Source of the DNA: Lumnitzera littorea
Lineage: Eukaryota; Streptophyta; Magnoliopsida; Myrtales; Combretaceae
DNA length: 64,000 nt
NCBI GenBank assembly: GCA_024138015.1
Contig: JAMXBB010000004.1
Span: forward strand, 81,999,613-82,063,612
Direction: 5' to 3'
Made by a program: the position numbers and the translations under genes
In this document: positions 1 through 11,560 of the stretch, piece after piece
Position numbering within the stretch: the stretch's first letter is position 1
Layout of the letters: each line of letters opens with the position of its first letter
Notes under the pieces: model-generated
The model's input: only the letters and a program-made list of their open reading frames with translations
Databases searched by the model: none
What the model was told of the DNA's origin: nothing

Positions 1-240
1 GCTACTTAATATTACAATGGCAATATCCAATATAAGGTCTTCTACCCTGATGACTTAGTTTGCAGAAAGTAAGAGGCTACTAGTTTTGAGGAAGGGCAAG
101 GTAAGCTTGCCTCCAATTAGGAGGACCCTATGTAAGTAGTTGATGAAGTAAGAAAAGGTGCTTACAAGCTCAAGATGCTAGAAGGATGACCAATCCTTAG
201 GGCATGGAATGCCTAAAATCTAAGACTTTACTTCCCTTAA
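1..240 (+). pseudogene. Tat/Ogre-like Ty3/gypsy pol, C-terminal end of integrase (partial)
   Basis: The first 240 bases read in one frame as the C-terminus of a plant Ty3/gypsy integrase. A basic segment ending in DDLVCRK is followed by KLASN, EDPM, EVRKGAYKLKMLEG and a tail LRLYFP before a TAA at 238. This is the small beta-barrel and tail after the integrase core, with the W(N)AxNLRxYYP-like ending seen in Tat-lineage elements. Stops occur inside at several places, for example 214-216, so it is dead. The rest of the element lies left of the window. The same lineage appears again at 8696-13150 and 40430-54213. Lineage is inferred from recalled motifs. Confidence 0.72.
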
Positions 241-309
241 GTACAGCAACAAGAATCAAAGACATTTGTAATCACAGCTAAATGCAATGAATTAATGAAG
301 TTTCTAGCA

Positions 310-755
310 TTTGCTCCACTCCATATCTTGAGCCCTTAACCTTAAGTTGATTTTCATCCTTAAGCTTCACTTAAGTCAATCCTTACACTAACAACGCAAG
401 CACCTACCTTGGGCATCAATCTACATTGAGCTCCTAACCTTGGGTCAATTTTCGTCCCCAAGCTTTGCCTAAGTTAGTCCTTACTCTAATGATGCAAGCT
501 CTTATCTTGGGCTTTGATCAACAATGAAGGTCAATTTTCATCCCAAGCCTTACCTATGTCAGTCCTTACAATGACAGCATGGATACCCTACTCGGGTATC
601 GATCTACATTGAGCCCTAACATTAGGTCAATGCATCCTCGAGTTTTGTCCAAGTTAGCTCCTATACTTATAATGCAAACACTTTGCTTGGGCATTAATCT
701 AACTAATGCCTTCAAACACGAGTTGATCTTTCATCCCCAAGCATTTATCTAAGCA
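310..755. repeat. Tandem array, ~96-bp unit, about 4.5 copies
   Basis: The motif ttgggcatcaatctacattg and its variants begin near 315, 411, 509, 594 and 689, giving spacings of about 96, 98, 85 and 95 bases. Each unit continues with ...cctaacctt, gggtcaatttt, catccccaagc, ttagtccttac and aatgatgcaagc. Copies are 70-85% alike by eye. The array starts about 70 bases after the stop of the Tat-like pol. That is where Tat/Ogre elements are known to carry tandem repeats (3' untranslated region). Confidence 0.8.
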
Positions 756-2787
756 AAAACGCTATTATAGCAGTTATTAAACATAACCCAAAGTCAAATT
801 GGATGATAAAAGATAAAGGAAAGCAAATCAGTTGGCAAGAAGCAATAATCAAAATAAGAAGGTTTTCTTTCACTAATCAAATGAAGTACAAAGTTTAATG
901 GATCGACATACTGAGCCCAATTACATTAGAGAAGAAAACAAAATGATACAAAAGTGCATGACTGCCTCCTACACTATGGTTATTCGCTAGAATGACTATT
1001 TTCAACTCTAACTTAACTTTTTGCTCCAAAGACTTTTACCTAAGAGGAATTAGTCTCAACTTCAACTCTACTAGCTCTTGCGTTGTGACTACATCTCTAA
1101 AGTCTCGTATAGTTGAGCCAACACACAAAAATAGCATAAAAGCAAGAAGTAGCGAACAAGAAAAATGTAAGCACGAGATCGAAGAACATCAACAAAATTT
1201 CATCTGGTTAAAGTTCAAGAAATTACATAAAGACAGGTTGGCATCCTAACCTCTTTTGTTGAAAGAAAAATACAGAAGTTCAAAAATAGGCTCACATTGC
1301 CTAAGCTAACTAGAGGAAATAAACAAAAAGTCCTAGGATGCTCCTAAGCATCCTTAACTTGCTATTGCTATTATTGCTACTACTTTTGCTGCCTCTTTGA
1401 CTGCTGCTTGACATCACTGCTCCTACCGTCATAGTTACTTTGAAGGGAGTAGGGCTACCACCCCCCGTTTAGGACGAGCTCTTACAACCCCCATCCACCT
1501 TTCTCGATATAAAAGGATGAGATGACTCATCCTAACTATCGGTTGTGCTTTAACTAGTCATCACAAGAAGTTAGAAACAAATAAGAAAAAATGTTTAGCT
1601 TCCAAGCCTAGATTTTGATAGAGTTGCCTCTAAGTGAGTAAGACAAAGTGAAAAATGAATACCAAGCCCCCCTTTATATAGACAAGCAAGGAGAGAAGGT
1701 GAACGATTCTTCACTCTCGAAGCATAAACCTATGATAGGATGTGCACTAAATCTCTACCATTTATGTGCCCTACTCCTTCAACTAAAGGCCTTAATTGAT
1801 CCTAATACAAGAATCAGTGATGTGGCCCAATAACAGACCATCTTATGCACGTAACCATTTTTCACATGCCATGAATGTACATTACATTTCCTAATGATAG
1901 CTATCATGACACATCAAGTAGTACAATGATCACGTTAGTGAAGTAGAGACCAAATATGGGGGAAAATAGCCAAAACCACCTAAGTAGTAGAACTAGGGCC
2001 TGTTCAAGGGATTAGCCTTAGTCCATTTACATCACTTGGATTACTCTCCTTATGCCTCAAGCATTAATGAGAGTCGGAGGATAAGTGTTGATGCTCGATT
2101 CTTGCTTAAACCAAGGCTTAACAAATGAAGCCCATCATAAGGCACACCAAGTGGGCAATCGAGCAAGCAATAGGCTTACGTATCGTGCTACAACCCTTTT
2201 GGAAGGTTGTGAGCTCACGCGTAATGAAGAATGCCAACCAAGGGTGAGCCAATCCACATTACGACTTGTATGGCGAGCCAAATAACGAATGTCTAAGCAA
2301 ATTAGTCTCTAACCATCTAGCTAATGCTCGCTAATCAATTGGGGCAAGTTCAAGGCTCAACTCATTCCATCAAGCATCAACCAATCCCTCGATTAGTGTC
2401 TTAGCTTGGCTTTTGACTTTAGTGGCTACAACCCACTGTAACTCATTAATGAGTGTCTAACATCCTTAGTACAATCAGCATACCCGGTATCTATGCCCCT
2501 ACTAGATTACTGAGTTACAAATTTAGTGGCTTAGTTGGTCACAACATGCCACCCCCAATGAAACTTTTTCATCTACTATGAATCCTACTATCTGCGGGGG
2601 CAAGTACAAATGAACCCCCAATCACCGCGTGTCTAGGTAAATCACATAAAAGGTACAAGCACCAACAAGTAAAGCATATGGATCTAGCTCTTTTGGATCC
2701 TTTTCTCTTCCAGACTTCTTCTTGTCCCTTTCCTTAGAGAAGAAAAGTAGAAGACACACATACATACACTAGGAAAGCATAGCCTAA
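756..2787. other. Unassigned sequence, probably 3' UTR and/or LTR of Tat-0
   Basis: No coding sequence is recognisable. Short open frames (992-1249, 1648-1833, 2085-2285) match no family known to me. A TATA-like box TTTATATA lies at 1673-1680, downstream of a C-rich run, which would suit an LTR promoter on the plus strand. No LTR boundary could be placed because no second copy of this sequence was found in the window. Confidence 0.35.
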
Positions 2788-3731
2788 TAAGCATTAGGGA
2801 CCAATCATGTACTCCTAAGCTTGAGCACTTGCTTAGATGGTTCACCGAACTATCCGAGGTGATTTAAACGATAAGGAGTAATGCATTCCCCAGTCCAACT
2901 TACAAGATTAGTTTGCTCTCTACATCATCTAGGAAGCTACTAAAGTAACTAACTCACATGCTGATTTGGCCTCTCCACAACATACTTATCTAAGTATCAA
3001 ACCAGAATACTTCTAACCTGATACATTCTGAGGCCGACTTGACAACAATTCGAAGCCAACCACTTGAGGCTAACCTAACAATGAGCTACTACTTAAACCA
3101 ACCCTTTCCCAATCTCGAATATCTAAGCTATTAAACTACCAATGCCGACCTGGCTTATTTAAAACCTGCTCTACTTAGCCAGTAATGTCATTAGGACCAC
3201 AAAATGAACAAATAACGTACGTATTGCCTTTTTTTTTCTTTTTTACATCTGTACTGTCTTTTCTACCACCAGATATTCTTTTTGCTTAATCATAACGTTA
3301 CCCCTATAAGTTTTTCCTTTTTCCCTTACTAATAGGAATCATTTTTTGCAATTTACTCTAACTTAGGATTTACCCTAATTAGGTCATATAAATACTTGTA
3401 TATTGTAATAACTATAGTAATGAATATAATCTTGGCTTTTCATATACATTTTCATGAGCTAAGTGTTTTCCTTGCTTTCTCTCAATTACTCTTATGTAGC
3501 CTATTAAGCGTAGACTAATAGCAAGTGACCTCCAACCACACTTATGCGTCATATCAAGTGCAACCCAAGCTCTTGTGAGCATTGTTGTGTCATATCCATG
3601 GTCGATGCATGAAGACACCTACTTGATCTTCAACTTTCATTTACCCTTCAAACTGTCTCGAGGTTTACACCTACCCCCCTTAGTTTGTGTGATATTAGAC
3701 ATCATATGTTTATCTAAGTTGGATCATATCA
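2788..3731 (+). repeat. Gyp-A 5' LTR
   Basis: The stretch 2788 to about 3020 matches 8467-8695 (shared blocks: ttaggga, caatcatgt, ctctccacaaca, agtatcaaacc). The left end is TAAGCATTAGGG against TGGGGATTAGGG in the 3' copy, so the terminal TG has become TA. The right end is catatCA, three bases before the primer binding site. Length is about 944 bp. Its last ~250 bases also resemble the end of the Gyp-D LTR (cttatgc..catatcaagt). Confidence 0.78.
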
Positions 3732-3734
3732 TCT

Positions 3735-3746
3735 TGGTATCAAAGC
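3735..3746 (+). promoter_or_regulatory. Primer binding site, tRNA-iMet type (Gyp-A)
   Basis: TGGTATCAAAGC lies just after the 5' LTR. It differs at one base from the plant initiator-Met complement TGGTATCAGAGC. It marks the start of minus-strand DNA synthesis and fixes the LTR end. Confidence 0.85.
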
Positions 3747-4039
3747 CTAGCTACATTTGAAGCTAGTTTATGTTATTTTGTTCTTTGAGTGATTTGTCAC
3801 TATTTCCATGTGTTAGAAGTTCTGTTGTTAACATAGGAGTTTGGTTAGTGAAAAGTGTTAAAGAAATTTTGTGCTCTATTTTCCCTTATTTCTTGTGTGC
3901 AAAAATAGAGTATAAGTGATTGCTTATTCATTGCATGTAGTTGACATAGTGGTGGGAGTATTAGTTATTATTTTGCTATCATTATTCGTAGAGAGAACTT
4001 TGAGTGGTATTTCAACCATCAATCTTATGAGGTAGCCAA

Positions 4040-5215
4040 CAATGTTTGATTCAAGTGTTAAAGAAACTCTAGATAACCAAAAGATTAGTGCTTAGAATGG
4101 CCAAGGCTAGCAAGAAAGCTTTATACCCCAATTAATGGGTAACTGACTAGATAAACTCATCGACTAGGTAGCCAATTTGGTGATTGTCATAAATGAACAT
4201 AGGCAACGAGCTAAAAAAGGCCCATATAGAGGATGTGAACAGCTTGAGAGAGGCAATGGTCAGTTTGGCTAAGTTAATGCCCCAATTCAGCCACCCAGAA
4301 CTAAAGGAGTGGGTAAGGTTGTTGGGTGTAGGGTTGCTAGGTGTAAGCTAGCACTCGATGAAATCAAAGAGGAAGAAGAAGAAGGAGACGACGAAGTGAA
4401 GGAGTACTATAAACCCAAAGAAAGGAATGTTTGAGCACTAGAGTTAAAGGGTTAAGGATACACATTCTAAGTTTTCTTAGTAGTGGAGATGCCGAGGATT
4501 ACTTAGATTGGGTAGATAACATTGAGAAGCAATTTGAATGCCATGAAGTACCAGATAATGCAAAGGTTAGGCTTGCTATGTTGGAGTTTACTAGTTATGC
4601 CGCCTTATGGTAGAAGAACGTGCAAGCTACCCGAAGAAGAGAGGGAAAACATGAAGTTCGGAGTTAAGATGAGATGAAGAGGGTCATAAGGAGGAGATTT
4701 GTACTGAGCAATTATTTGCAGGATGCCTTCAAAAGATTACAAGAGTTGAGGCAAGGAGGATCTACTGTTAATGCATATGTAAAGGAATTCTAAATGCTAA
4801 TGATTAAATGTGAAGTCATTGAGCCTAAAGACTAAATTGTATCTCAATTCATCAATGGATTAAAATACACGATTGGAGATGTTCTAGAAACCATGGATAT
4901 TGGATCACACAATTACGCTATCTGAGCTGCCTAAAGAATCAAAAGTTACCGAATAGGAAGGTTCTAACCTCTTATTAGCCAACCCAGCAGTAGTCAATCT
5001 ATCCCTAATAGACCTATATAGATGGAACTAAGTAAGGTTATTGAGACCTAACTTGCTCAAAATCTTCAAGCAAAGGAGAAGGAGGTCCTAAGGAAGTTAG
5101 AGAAAGGTAAAAGAGATTAGGATGAAAGATAAGTGAGATCAAGTATTTCAAATGTCAAGGATTTAGATACATGGCCGCTCAGTGTCCGAATAGAAGAACC
5201 ATGGTGATCTAAGGT
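4040..5215 (+). pseudogene. Gyp-A gag (capsid and zinc knuckle), broken
   Basis: The capsid domain is readable around 4431-4980 with interruptions: AEDYLDWVDNIEKQFECH, VRLAMLEFTSYAALW, then RRRFVLSNYLQDAFKRLQEL, and GGSTVNAYVKEF. This is the retrotransposon gag capsid of plant Ty3/gypsy elements (spacing of W, F and LQ..G motifs). A zinc knuckle follows near 5145-5195 as FKCQGFRYMAAQCP. The usual first Cys is Tyr and the His is Tyr, so it could not bind zinc. Several stops are present; TAG at 4611 sits where the family has Trp. Gag would package the element RNA into virus-like particles. Confidence 0.8.
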
Positions 5216-5800
5216 GAAGCATTGACTGTTAAGGTAGATAGTACTAATGAGGAAGTGGAGGACCCAAAAGACACCTGGTAAACTAAATTATCCAAGGAAG
5301 AGGAAGTCATCTATAGTGAGGAAGGTAATTTTATACCTACTACCTTAATATTTACGAGGATAATGAATGTGAGTACTGTGCTTAAGGACGAACAAAGTGA
5401 GAATCTTTTCCACATTAACTGTAAGGTGAATGGGTCGTTATGTGCCCTGATTGTTCATAGTGGGAGTTGCACCAATGCAGCCTCCACTTTTATGGTCTTA
5501 CAATTGAAGTTGCCAACCAAACCCTACTTAAAACCTTATAAGCTACATTAGCTTAGTGACAAGAGAGCCCTATAAGTGAACAAATAGGTATCTATGCCGG
5601 TATGTATTGGTAACTATTGAGATGAAGTACTTTGTAATATGTTACCCATGAATGCATCCCACAGTCTATGTAGATGACTATGGATGTTTGATCGAATTGT
5701 GAATATGAACGAAGGAAGAATACATATTCCTTTGAGCATGTAGGTAAGAGGGTGAAGTTGAGCCCTATGACTACCGAGTAAGTAAAAATCATGCAAACCT
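5216..5800 (+). pseudogene. Gyp-A aspartic protease, catalytic Asp lost
   Basis: The open part at 5363-5551 reads ENLFHINCKVNGSLCALIV, then HSGSCTN, with LPTKPYLKPYKLH downstream. Related elements have DGGSCTN at this place, and Gyp-D still has it at about 48610. Here the Asp codon has become CAT (His) at 5456-5458, so the protease would be inactive even without its stops. The family cleaves the Gag-Pol polyprotein as a dimer. The flap region downstream is shifted out of frame. Confidence 0.8.
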
Positions 5801-8450
5801 AATTGAGTAGAGTCCTGAAGAAAGAGACTTTGGTGTTAACTCGAGCTAAGCTAAAAAGAGAGATGGAACTTGAAGAGATGACCTATCTACTAGTTAGAAG
5901 GTTGTTGGAGGTAAGACCTAAAGAGGCAATGGTGCCTGTCGAGGTGAAAATCTTATTGGATGATTTGCCAATCTGTTCCTAGGTGAGCTATTGAAAGGGT
6001 TGCCTCTCATATGAGGCGTCGAACATGCAACAAACAAGCCTGCTTATAGGCTAAACCCTAAACAGGCTGCTGAGCTACAGAGGCAAGTAGATGAGTTGAT
6101 GTTGAAAGGGTATGTGAGAGAATCCCTTAACCCCTATGCCATGCTAGCCTTGTTGGTATCTAAGAAGGATGGTTCATAGAGAATGTGTGCAGATAGTTGA
6201 GCAATCAATCACATCACCATCAAGTACAGGTATCCCATACTAAGGCTTAATGATATGCTAGATGAGTTAAATGGAGCAAAAGTATTCTCTAAAATTGATC
6301 TCAAATCTGGATACCCTCAAATTCGAGGGTGATGATAGAAGACCGCATTGAAAACATACCATAGGTTGTATGGATAGCTTGTGATGCTATTTAGACTATC
6401 AAACGCGTCGAGCACATTGATGTGATTGATGAATCATGTGCTCCGAGAACTAATAGGGAAATTTGTTGTGGTTTATTTTGATGACATCTTAGTATATAGC
6501 CCTAATCTAAAGATTCACCAACAGTATCTCCAAGTAGTCTTTGCAAGGTTTCTTGTAGGTGGTAGAGGAATACAAGTCAATGATGAGAAGATAAGAGTAA
6601 TCATCGAATGGCCTATGCCAACCACTTCAGCCGATGTGAGAAGTCTCCACTACCTAACATTATTCTATAGTAGATTTACAAGGAATTTTAGCATGATCGT
6701 AGCCCCATTCGCCAAAATATCGAAGAAGAATGTTGAGTTCAAATGGGGAGAAGAAGTAAGGGGGGTTTTGAAGATGTGAAAGAGAAGTTGACTACAACCC
6801 CTGTCTTAGCTTTGTCAAGCTTTGACAAAGTGTTCGAAGTGGAGTATGGTACGTCTGGACTTAGCGTAGATTTCATGCAAATGCAAGAAGGTTGACCTAT
6901 TGCTTACTTTAGTGAAAAACTTAAAGGAGCCACACTCAGCTATACTATTTATGATAAGGAGTTTTACTCCTTGATCCGAGCTCTAACTGTATGGCAATGC
7001 TATTTGTTGCCCAAGGAATTTGTGATCTACATTGATGATGAATCCTTGAGATATCTGAAGAGCTAACCCAAGTTGTATTAGAGACAAGTTCATGGAGCAA
7101 TTTTCTTATGTTGTGAAGTATAAGAATGGGAAGCACAATGTAGTAGTCGATGCCCTATCAAGATGACATTCTCTTCTCACAGAGCTACAAACCAGGCTAC
7201 TTGGTTTTTCTATGATAAAGGATTTATATGTAGAAGATCTACATTTTGGTCCCATTTATGCTAAGTGTGAGGAAGGATAGACATTTGATGGCTATCATAA
7301 AGAAGACAGATACTTGTTTAGGAAGAGGAGATTATGTATGCTAACCTATTCATTGAGAGAATTATTAGTGCACAAGGCAAATGGAGGAGGATTGTTGCGA
7401 CACTTTGGCCAACACCATACTCATGAGGTATCATCTTCAAGGTACTTTTGGCCTAGGATGATGAGAGATGTCTAATCTATATTGGAAAGGTATGTTACCT
7501 ATAGGAAAGCGAAGAGTCGAGCCGAGCAGAGCAAAGGCACTATTTACCCTTGCCTATTTCGACCAAACCTTGGTTCGAGCTGAGTATGGATTTTATGTTA
7601 TGATTGTCGAAGATGTACTAAGGGAAGGACTCTATCATGGTGGTTGTAGATCGATTCAATAAGATGGCATACTTTGTGCCCTATACAAATACTAACGACA
7701 CTTTGGCTATTTCTTTTCTTTTCTTGCAGAAAGTAGTCAAGCTTTACAGAGTACCCAGAGCCATTGTTTTAGACCAGGACCCAAAGTTCATGAGCCACTT
7801 CTAGAGAACATTATGGAAAAGAATGGAAACCAAGCTATTGTATAGAACGTCCTGTCATCCATAAACGGAAGGATAGACTAAGGTTGTCAATAGAACAACG
7901 GGAACTCTACTACACGTTTCTATTGGTCGAAACATGGCTAGTTAGGATCTATGCCTGTTGGTCATAGAGCTCGCCTACAACAGGATTACCCACAATGTAA
8001 TAAACATGTCTCCATTTGAGGCTGCCTATGGCTTCATCCTTGAGCTCCCCATGGACCAAACACCCTTTCTAAGCTTAGATGATGACCAGTCAACTATAGA
8101 ACAAGTTGAGGCCATTAGAGCCACGCACTAGAAGGTTATAGAGTAGTTAAGTTATAATACTACCAAGCTCGAGAAACGAGGTCGAGGGCGAAAGAAAAGA
8201 GAATTTCAGCTAAGTGATCTAGTTTAGATCTACCTTAACAAGGAATGGTTCCCTAACTTAAGGAAGAGCAAGTTATCTCCTAAGGTCAGTAGACCTTTCA
8301 AAGTGCTTGAAAAAATCAATCCTAATGCCTACAAGATTGAATTACTTAAAGAGTACAAAGTCTCGAACTCCAACATTACTGATCTCCATCCATAGACTCC
8401 TGAAGACGAGCAACATAGAGTTAAGCCAGATTTGATCCTAAATCTCAAGC
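5800..8450 (+). pseudogene. Gyp-A pol: reverse transcriptase, RNase H, integrase
   Basis: RT spans about 6040-6720. Its catalytic box YFDDILVYS is intact at 6474-6500. About 20 codons are missing just after VVFA (near 6546), removing the segment before the FLG motif. RNase H follows to about 7160 (DKEFYSL-like block near 6955) and the H2C2 zinc finger to about 7480. The integrase core (7560-8200) reads VVDRFNKMAYFVPYTNT, then LDQDPKFMSHF. The third catalytic residue is Lys instead of Glu (AAG at 7881-7883, context TKVVNRT). The C-terminal part contains KLSPK, RPFKVLEKINPNAYKIEL and NSNITDLHP. Reading needs many frame changes and stop readthroughs. Confidence 0.86.
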
Positions 8451-8454
8451 AACT

Positions 8455-8695
8455 AAGAGGGGATGATGGGGATTAGGGATCAATCATGTGCTCCCAAGCT
8501 CGAAGACTTGCTCAAATGGTTCATTGAATAATTCGAGGTGATTTGAATGCTGAGGAGCAGTGCATTCCCGAATCTAACCTACCAGATTACTTTGCTCTCT
8601 GCATCATCCAAGAAACTACCAAGGTGACTAACCAACGTACTGATTTGACCTCTCCACAACACACCTATCCAAGTATCAAACCGGAATACTATCGA
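8455..8695 (+). repeat. Gyp-A polypurine tract and truncated 3' LTR
   Basis: The purine run aagaggggatga (8455-8466) directly precedes the LTR start TGGGGATTAGGG at 8467. The LTR copy matches 2788-3020 and then ends at about 8695 inside the sequence agtatcaaaccggaatact. Beyond this point the sequence matches the Tat-C LTR near 40526 instead. Confidence 0.82.
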
Positions 8696-9183
8696 CCTTT
8701 CTTGATTTGGCCCATACTAATGAAATATAAAACCTTTTATTTTGGCCTAAACCCATGGAAGAAGCCCATTTCATACCTATATATAAATGGCTTCAACCCT
8801 AGCCATTGATCAACGTTACCATCCAACGTATCGAATTCATCTACCATATCCTATAAATACCCTATTCATTTCCTCATTTTGGACAAGGAAAAAAACCCAC
8901 ATTAACGTCGTTACTCTATTGGAACTTTGCCTCAAAGATTAAACATTCAAACACATTAAGAACACCATCTTATTCTTCATTAATCTTAGAGTTTGATTCC
9001 ATCGTACTCCTCCACCTGTCACCATACGTATTAGAGCCTAACTAAGATCACCTACTCCTCTTCCCTATACTTCTCTCAAAATCATCTCGTACGAGTCACT
9101 CGAGTCATTTCCCTAGTCACGTGTAGCGTGACTTCACATGCGGCGCACACATGATACTTTCATCTATACCCAACACCCTTACA
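8696..9183 (+). repeat. Tat-B 5' LTR, 3' portion
   Basis: It aligns with 40526-41015 of Tat-C (shared: aacgtcgttactctattgga or its close variant, catcacactcctc, gtagcgtgacttcacatgcg). It ends ...cttaCA at 9183. A TATA box TATAAATA lies at 8852-8859, and the Tat-C copy has one at 40685-40694. Confidence 0.78.
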
Positions 9184-9190
9184 TTTTTCT

Positions 9191-9208
9191 AATGACTCCA
9201 CTAGGGAG
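9191..9208 (+). promoter_or_regulatory. Putative primer binding site of Tat-B
   Basis: Five to eight bases after the LTR end lies aatgactccactaggg; the Tat-C copy has tgctactccaccaggg at 41021-41036. Both look like decayed forms of the TGGCGACTCCxCTGGGGA site common after LTRs of Tat/Ogre elements (tRNA-Arg primer is my recollection, not checked). Confidence 0.55.
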
Positions 9209-9229
9209 GGAAGACTTGATACTCACATC

Positions 9230-10917
9230 ATGGTACCTCCAAGGTGAAGACAACCCGACCTTACTGAGGGAACTAATCAAGAGCAAAATGTTAATACTGT
9301 GACCAATGATCAAAATCTACCTCTAACTAGAGACACTAATCAAGGTAACGATATACAGGAAGGTATCCTTAATAATGTGTAATTAACGCATGAGCTATGG
9401 GAGACTAATTGGAACCTAGATGAACTTATGGCAATGTTTTTTCAATGTGTGCCTGCTTTGGCTGCCTTTGCTGCTATGCAACAAGGAGTAACTTCCTCGA
9501 ATCCTTCTAATGTGGTGCAACAATATACCCCACCTAACCTCCGGTTGTCAATGAGCATGTTGCTCCTAGGGTTGGAGAACAACTTCTTACTATAGAACCT
9601 ACAGCCAAGTAAAATTCGTTACCTGAAGTAAGGAATCAAGGAGTTCAGATTGGAGGCTCATCGTCTTCACATGTTATGCTACGTATCATAATTATTGACT
9701 CTATTTAACCAACACCAATGAATCCCATGTTTACAAGATCTGCACTTGTGAATCTAGCACCCATGTATCCTACTCCTGCAATGTCACTAAGTGCCAAAGC
9801 ATCTACTCAAAGAGGTTCACTTGTAACCAAAGAAGATTTAGATATATATTTAAAGGAGATATAAGTGAAATCTATGGTTGGGATACCATAACTAAAGCTT
9901 CCATATCACCAGTGTATTGCCGCAAAGTCGTACCCTAAGGATTATGTCAGTCCGAAGTTCATGCCATTTAATGGCAAAAAGGGAAGTGCTAAAGAACATT
10001 TGCTAAAATTTATCGAGATGTTACAAGTATATGGCTTAGATGACGATTTTAAACTGAAAGAATTCTCTAAGTCACTCACTAAGAAGGCATACACCTAGTA
10101 TGTTAATCTCCCTCCAGAATCAGTAGATTCATGGGGTAGTATGTGTAAGATGTTTGTAGAGAAGTTCTTCTCCATAGAAGAGAGTGTCACCCTTACTGAC
10201 ATGGGAAAGATCTGATAAAAGTCTAAAGAAGATCTGACAGACTATATCAAACACTTTAGGGAACACTCACTAGATATACAAGATGTTTGTGATGAGAGAG
10301 AGTTGGTCAAGATCTATATCTAAGGGATGTTTCCTGAGTACGCGGTCTACCTTGAAAACCTTTCATTGGCCTCCTTTGCTGCACTAGTTGAGAACGCACG
10401 AAAGACCAACAATTAATGGCACGATAAAGAAGTAAAGTTGGGAGATTCAACAAGCACACTTTGTTTGTAAGTGTAGCTTAGGGCGAATCACTAAGGGAAA
10501 CAAAGAAATAAAGAGGTGATAAGCTCACTAACTTTAGGCCATCTTTGACATATCCTTGTCCTATGGCCAAAGTGCATCAAATGGTTGACCAGTGGCTCCA
10601 TGATGGAAATATCAAGCTTCTAAGGGTCAAGCACCTCCCCTCAAATGAAGAAAGAATGATCCTAAGCATTACAGATTTCATTGAATTATCAATCACTAAA
10701 CTAAAGATTGTTTCACTTTGAAGAAAATATTCAATGATCGAGTTGCACATGGTGAGTTGATCATCGATAACAATGATGTTAGAAATGATCTACTTCCCAT
10801 CCACAACAACGGAAGGGGTGCTGTCAATGCCATTAGCCATGATCCTATCACCACTGAAATAATTGATGCCCAAGCTATTGAAAATGATGAAGATAAAGGA
10901 AAGTCAATCAAAGGTTA
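9230..10917 (+). pseudogene. Tat-B gag, broken
   Basis: The start is placed at ATG 9230, which is in frame with the following NDQNLPL, TNQGND and LDELMAMF blocks. The capsid follows from about 9885 (KSYPKDYVSPKFMPF, HLLKFIEMLQVYGLDDDFKL, EKFFSIEESVTLTDMGKI). A Tat-type zinc motif ends near 10720 with TKDCFTLKKIFNDRVAHGEL. The stretch 10718-10918 remains open. The Tat-C copy shows the same blocks, which supports the reconstruction. Stops are spread throughout (for example at 9245 and 10217). Confidence 0.82.
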
Positions 10918-10918
10918 G

Positions 10919-11560
10919 GATGATGAACACCCACCTATTGTTACGGCATTGTTGAAGGTAGATAACTTTAGGAATTTCTTTGATCTCTTGGGATTTAATA
11001 AGAAAGCTCGGCTTGCAGCAGTAACTGTACTCACACAGATCTCTAAGAGTCAATACGTGGAGTGTAGTGTAGCTCAACCTGTAAAGAGGATGGCCACAAC
11101 CTACGAAAATGCGATTTTATTTATTGATGTAGACATATGTGTGAAGAATTCCAATCACAATCGCCCTTTATATGTAGAAGGTGTGCTTAACGGGTCCTCA
11201 ATCAAGAGAACATTCATTGATATGGTTCTTCATTAAATATCATGCCAATGAGTACTTTTAAGGCTACTAGAATTGATATCCGACAATTGGTTGAACAGCC
11301 TATATCAATAAATGGATTTAGCTATGCCCTTACAGATTCTGTTGGGTATGTTAATGTTGATCTCAAGGTAAGCCCTATCCATGGTACTACTACCTTTCAT
11401 TTGATTAATGCGCTGGTCCAATACCATCTATTCATTGGTAGGAAATAGCTACACGATCACAACTTGGTCCCATCCACATTGCATCAATGTATCAAGTGCC
11501 ATTAAAAAGGGAAGGATGTATTTATTCTCGTTACCAAGAATCCTTTTGAGCAACATGAAT
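10919..11560 (+). pseudogene. Tat-B aspartic protease, frameshifted at the active site
   Basis: The open part at 10949-11236 runs FRNFFDLLGF, then NRPLYVEGVLNGSSIKRTFID. A one-base loss right after the catalytic Asp codon (about 11220) throws the frame. The next frame, from 11242, continues with MPMSTFKATRIDIRQLV, GYVNVDLKVSPIHG and YHLFIGRK. Tat-C keeps the active site in frame as FIDNGSLLN (about 53005). Followed by VPSTLHQC, a block typical of this protease. The role in the family is processing of Gag-Pol. Confidence 0.82.

Larger units (their letters stand above)
2788..8695 (+). mobile_element. Gyp-A: Ty3/gypsy LTR retrotransposon, decayed, 3' LTR broken
   Basis: The order is 5' LTR, iMet PBS, gag, protease, RT, RNase H, integrase, PPT, partial 3' LTR, all on the plus strand. 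Gag and protease resemble those of Gyp-D and Gyp-E, so the three belong to one clade (iMet primer, protease with a GSCTN motif). The first 229 bases of the 3' LTR match the 5' LTR. The match then stops abruptly at about 8695, where the LTR of a different element (Tat-B) begins. Numerous stops, an in-frame RT deletion and lost catalytic residues make it non-functional. Confidence 0.88.
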
